Assembly (NCBI GenBank): GCA_013816445.1
Contig: JACDEK010000053.1
Location: forward strand, 1 to 5,585
DNA: 5,585 bases
Direction: 5' to 3'
From: Candidatus Saccharimonadota bacterium
Lineage (GTDB): Bacteria > Patescibacteriota > Saccharimonadia > CAILAD01 > BJGX01
Of this stretch, positions 3,891-5,585 are shown in pieces. Positions within the stretch are counted from its first letter, which is position 1, and each line of letters begins with the position of its first letter. The notes under the pieces were generated by a model, which did not search any database, was not told where the DNA came from, and saw only the letters and a program-made list of their open reading frames with translations. The translations under genes and the position numbers were made by a program.

Positions 3891-5585
3891 TTATCTATTC
3901 CCCTTAGACCGGTTGTGGGTCTTGCACAGCATTTGACAGTTTTCGATAGATGTCTCACCACCCTTGCTCCAGGCAGATACGTGATCTGCATCCATTTCAG
4001 AAAGACTCCAAATCCTCTCTTTGTTTGTGTCGTGCCCAACGACGCAGAGCGGGCAATTTGACTCACTCTTAGCTTCTGCTGTCTCGGTTTGCTTTGCAAA
4101 CACGATCTTTTTAGTCGGTTCATCAAACACACGCACGTTCAGTAGCTTTGTGTCTACCGAACCGCCCAAAATGTATTCGAATACACCGCGTCTTTCTTTG
4201 ACTTCATAGTCACCAAGAAGCCTGCGTACTTCCGCCGATACTTCAACTGGATTATACGATTTTTCATGGTATGTTTCATATAACCTGCCCCACTCTAGAC
4301 CTTTCATATCAGTCTCAACATCCGTGAATACGCTCGAAATCCAATCTATTACGGTAATAAAATAGCCTTTTAACTTAGTAATATCGTGATCATGGCGATG
4401 CTTGCTCATGTAGCTGTCGATCACACCGTAAGAAACCCAGTCGAGTGCGCGCTCTAGGTAAGCTTGACGCTTAAGGTCTCCTGCAATATACGCACCCCAT
4501 TTTTGAATATTGGAGTTCTGACTATTACTGAATTCTTCTTTTGCTAGTGTTACGAATGGCCCCGAATAGACTGCATTTAAGATCTCTTGTTTTGCAAGCT
4601 CCACACCTGCGATATTTATTGTTCTAAACCAATCTTTTATTTCTGGCTCTTCACCCTCACATATGTATATGAGAAGTGGGGCAATCATAATTTTTTCACG
4701 CTGGACTTCCGCCATACCACTGAAATACTGCTCATTGCCATTACCATCTTTTACGGCAAACTTGCCAGTTACGAACCGGCCGATACTAGTAATGCGCTGC
4801 TGACCGTCGAGTACCTCATACTTATCATCAGCTACTTTGTTAAAATACAGCACACCAATAGGGTAGCCTTTGAGGACAGAATCAATGACAGCGACGTCTT
4901 TCTTGCCGTCGTTATAGATATAGCTGCGTTGATATTCCGGCTGGATGGAGTTGAAGTCTTTTACTTCAAAAATTGCTAAGGTAGAGCTTTTAGCCTCATC
5001 TGAATATACAGTAAAGTCTGGGTACTTTTCACCCCACTTTCTTTCGTAATCGTAATAAAGCCCGTTGGTAGTAAAGTAATCGGCCAAACTCCATTCTGAC
5101 ATAGTACTAAACACATATCTACCTAGGAACTTATGGCTAGCTAGTGCCTGTGGTAGATTAGGGCTACCCTTTAGCTTCTTATGTAAAGATTCGTCGTCAG
5201 TAACAATTAACTTACACTTCTTTTCTCTCGCAAATGAGACAATCGTTGCGTCACCTTGTTTTGAAACAATCCACCCACTAGGTTCTTTCTCGCTTCTTGA
5301 ATCAAGATACTTTTCTTTACTGTAGTCCTCAGCCAGTGAAGTATAATTGGCGCCCGGTATCATATCTCCGCTACCAATAGCAGAAGCTCCTATTGTAAAA
5401 TAGCGGTCGTTGTCAATCTCGCAAATAGTCTTGAAATTTTCAAGTAATTCTTTCTCTTCATTCGTCGCGCCTCGGTTAAATTCCTCAATACTTCGAAGTT
5501 GAATATATAACTTTACTGGTGGTTTTGGTTTTGAAAGAACATCAACAACGACCTGCAATAAGTCTTTGTTTTTACTCAATAGAAT
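3891..5585 (-). CDS. PIN-like / DUF262 / HNH nuclease fusion, 5' end beyond window
   Basis: The frame is open to the right edge. The first start-like codon, TTG at 5579, has no visible ribosome site, so residues here are numbered from it (562 to the stop). Residues 1-150 look like a PIN nuclease lacking its first strand: RSIEEFNRG (E32/E33), KQGDATIVSFAREKKCKLIV (D110) and TDDESL (D128/D129) fit the later acidic motifs, and the missing first Asp would lie off-window. Residues ~163-345 are DUF262 (GmrSD N-terminal, ParB-like fold), with IQPEYQRSYIY (212-222), VIDSVLKGYPIGVLYF (231-246) and the nucleotide-site motif DGQQRIT (258-264). Residues ~346-500 are a helical middle. The C-terminus is an HNH domain: CPLC (C509, C512), ADHVSAWSKGG (H533), ENCQMLC (N547, C552), THNRSKGN (H555). 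DUF262-HNH proteins include restriction and anti-phage effectors, so DNA cleavage in defence is likely by inference. The DUF262 and HNH calls are firm; PIN is moderate. Confidence 0.88.
   Translation of the reverse strand: MLLSKNKDLLQVVVDVLSKPKPPVKLYIQLRSIEEFNRGATNEEKELLENFKTICEIDNDRYFTIGASAIGSGDMIPGANYTSLAEDYSKEKYLDSRSEKEPSGWIVSKQGDATIVSFAREKKCKLIVTDDESLHKKLKGSPNLPQALASHKFLGRYVFSTMSEWSLADYFTTNGLYYDYERKWGEKYPDFTVYSDEAKSSTLAIFEVKDFNSIQPEYQRSYIYNDGKKDVAVIDSVLKGYPIGVLYFNKVADDKYEVLDGQQRITSIGRFVTGKFAVKDGNGNEQYFSGMAEVQREKIMIAPLLIYICEGEEPEIKDWFRTINIAGVELAKQEILNAVYSGPFVTLAKEEFSNSQNSNIQKWGAYIAGDLKRQAYLERALDWVSYGVIDSYMSKHRHDHDITKLKGYFITVIDWISSVFTDVETDMKGLEWGRLYETYHEKSYNPVEVSAEVRRLLGDYEVKERRGVFEYILGGSVDTKLLNVRVFDEPTKKIVFAKQTETAEAKSESNCPLCVVGHDTNKERIWSLSEMDADHVSAWSKGGETSIENCQMLCKTHNRSKGNR

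Noticed and set aside
3710..4132. A 140-codon frame on the - strand running into the nuclease gene
   Set aside because: Its first ~80 codons are an out-of-frame reading of the HNH-coding sequence, whose own frame has intact catalytic motifs. Only the part from the ATG at 3859 is kept as a possible small gene.
4587..4979. A 130-codon + strand frame opposite the nuclease gene
   Set aside because: It lies entirely antisense to the DUF262-coding region, has no ribosome binding site or recognisable domain, and looks like a complementary-strand shadow.
3710..5585. Alternative genetic code with TGA read as glycine (as in Gracilibacteria)
   Set aside because: No long frame contains an in-frame TGA, and the major genes end in TAA at sensible domain ends, so the standard bacterial code suffices.

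Overview
The window is a moderately AT-rich bacterial segment read with the standard code: the long frames contain no in-frame TGA. I infer a Patescibacteria/CPR genome, most likely Candidatus Saccharibacteria. The reasons are a membrane protein laid out like a family otherwise familiar from Actinobacteria, a small secreted helical protein of a style common in Saccharibacteria, short intergenic spaces, and a mix of housekeeping-like orphan genes and a defence-like nuclease. The sequence does not prove the taxonomy.

Layout, left to right. (1) Positions 1-1187 (+) hold the 3' part of a six-helix membrane protein whose start lies off the left edge. (2) Positions 1188-1411 are a palindrome-rich intergenic region with a weak promoter and a long imperfect hairpin that would form the mRNA leader of the next gene. 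(3) Positions 1412-1897 (+) encode a small secreted protein with a clear signal peptide and a Gly/His/Met/Arg-rich tail. (4) Positions 1895-1992 are the first copy of a ~97-bp repeat that contains a rho-independent terminator. (5) Positions 2115-3020 and 3030-3392 (+) are a two-gene unit: a tandem-domain VOC (PhnB/3-dmu-9_3-mt type) protein followed 9 bases later by a DUF2200 protein. (6) Positions 3393-3709 are a gene-poor stretch with an extended -10 promoter and the second copy of the repeat (3576-3671); together these look like a ~105-nt small RNA gene, and the hairpin is also placed to terminate both converging transcription units. (7) Positions 3710-3859 (-) are a possible 49-codon gene directly downstream of a nuclease gene. 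(8) Positions 3891-5585 (-) encode a large protein with a PIN-like N-terminal part, a DUF262 (GmrSD/ParB-like) domain and a C-terminal HNH nuclease domain; its start is off the right edge.

The two items most worth attention are the PIN-like/DUF262/HNH fusion, which has the domain logic of a restriction or anti-phage effector with two possible nuclease centres, and the ~97-bp direct repeat. The repeat brackets the VOC-DUF2200 pair, is conserved well beyond its terminator hairpin, and in its second copy sits behind its own promoter.
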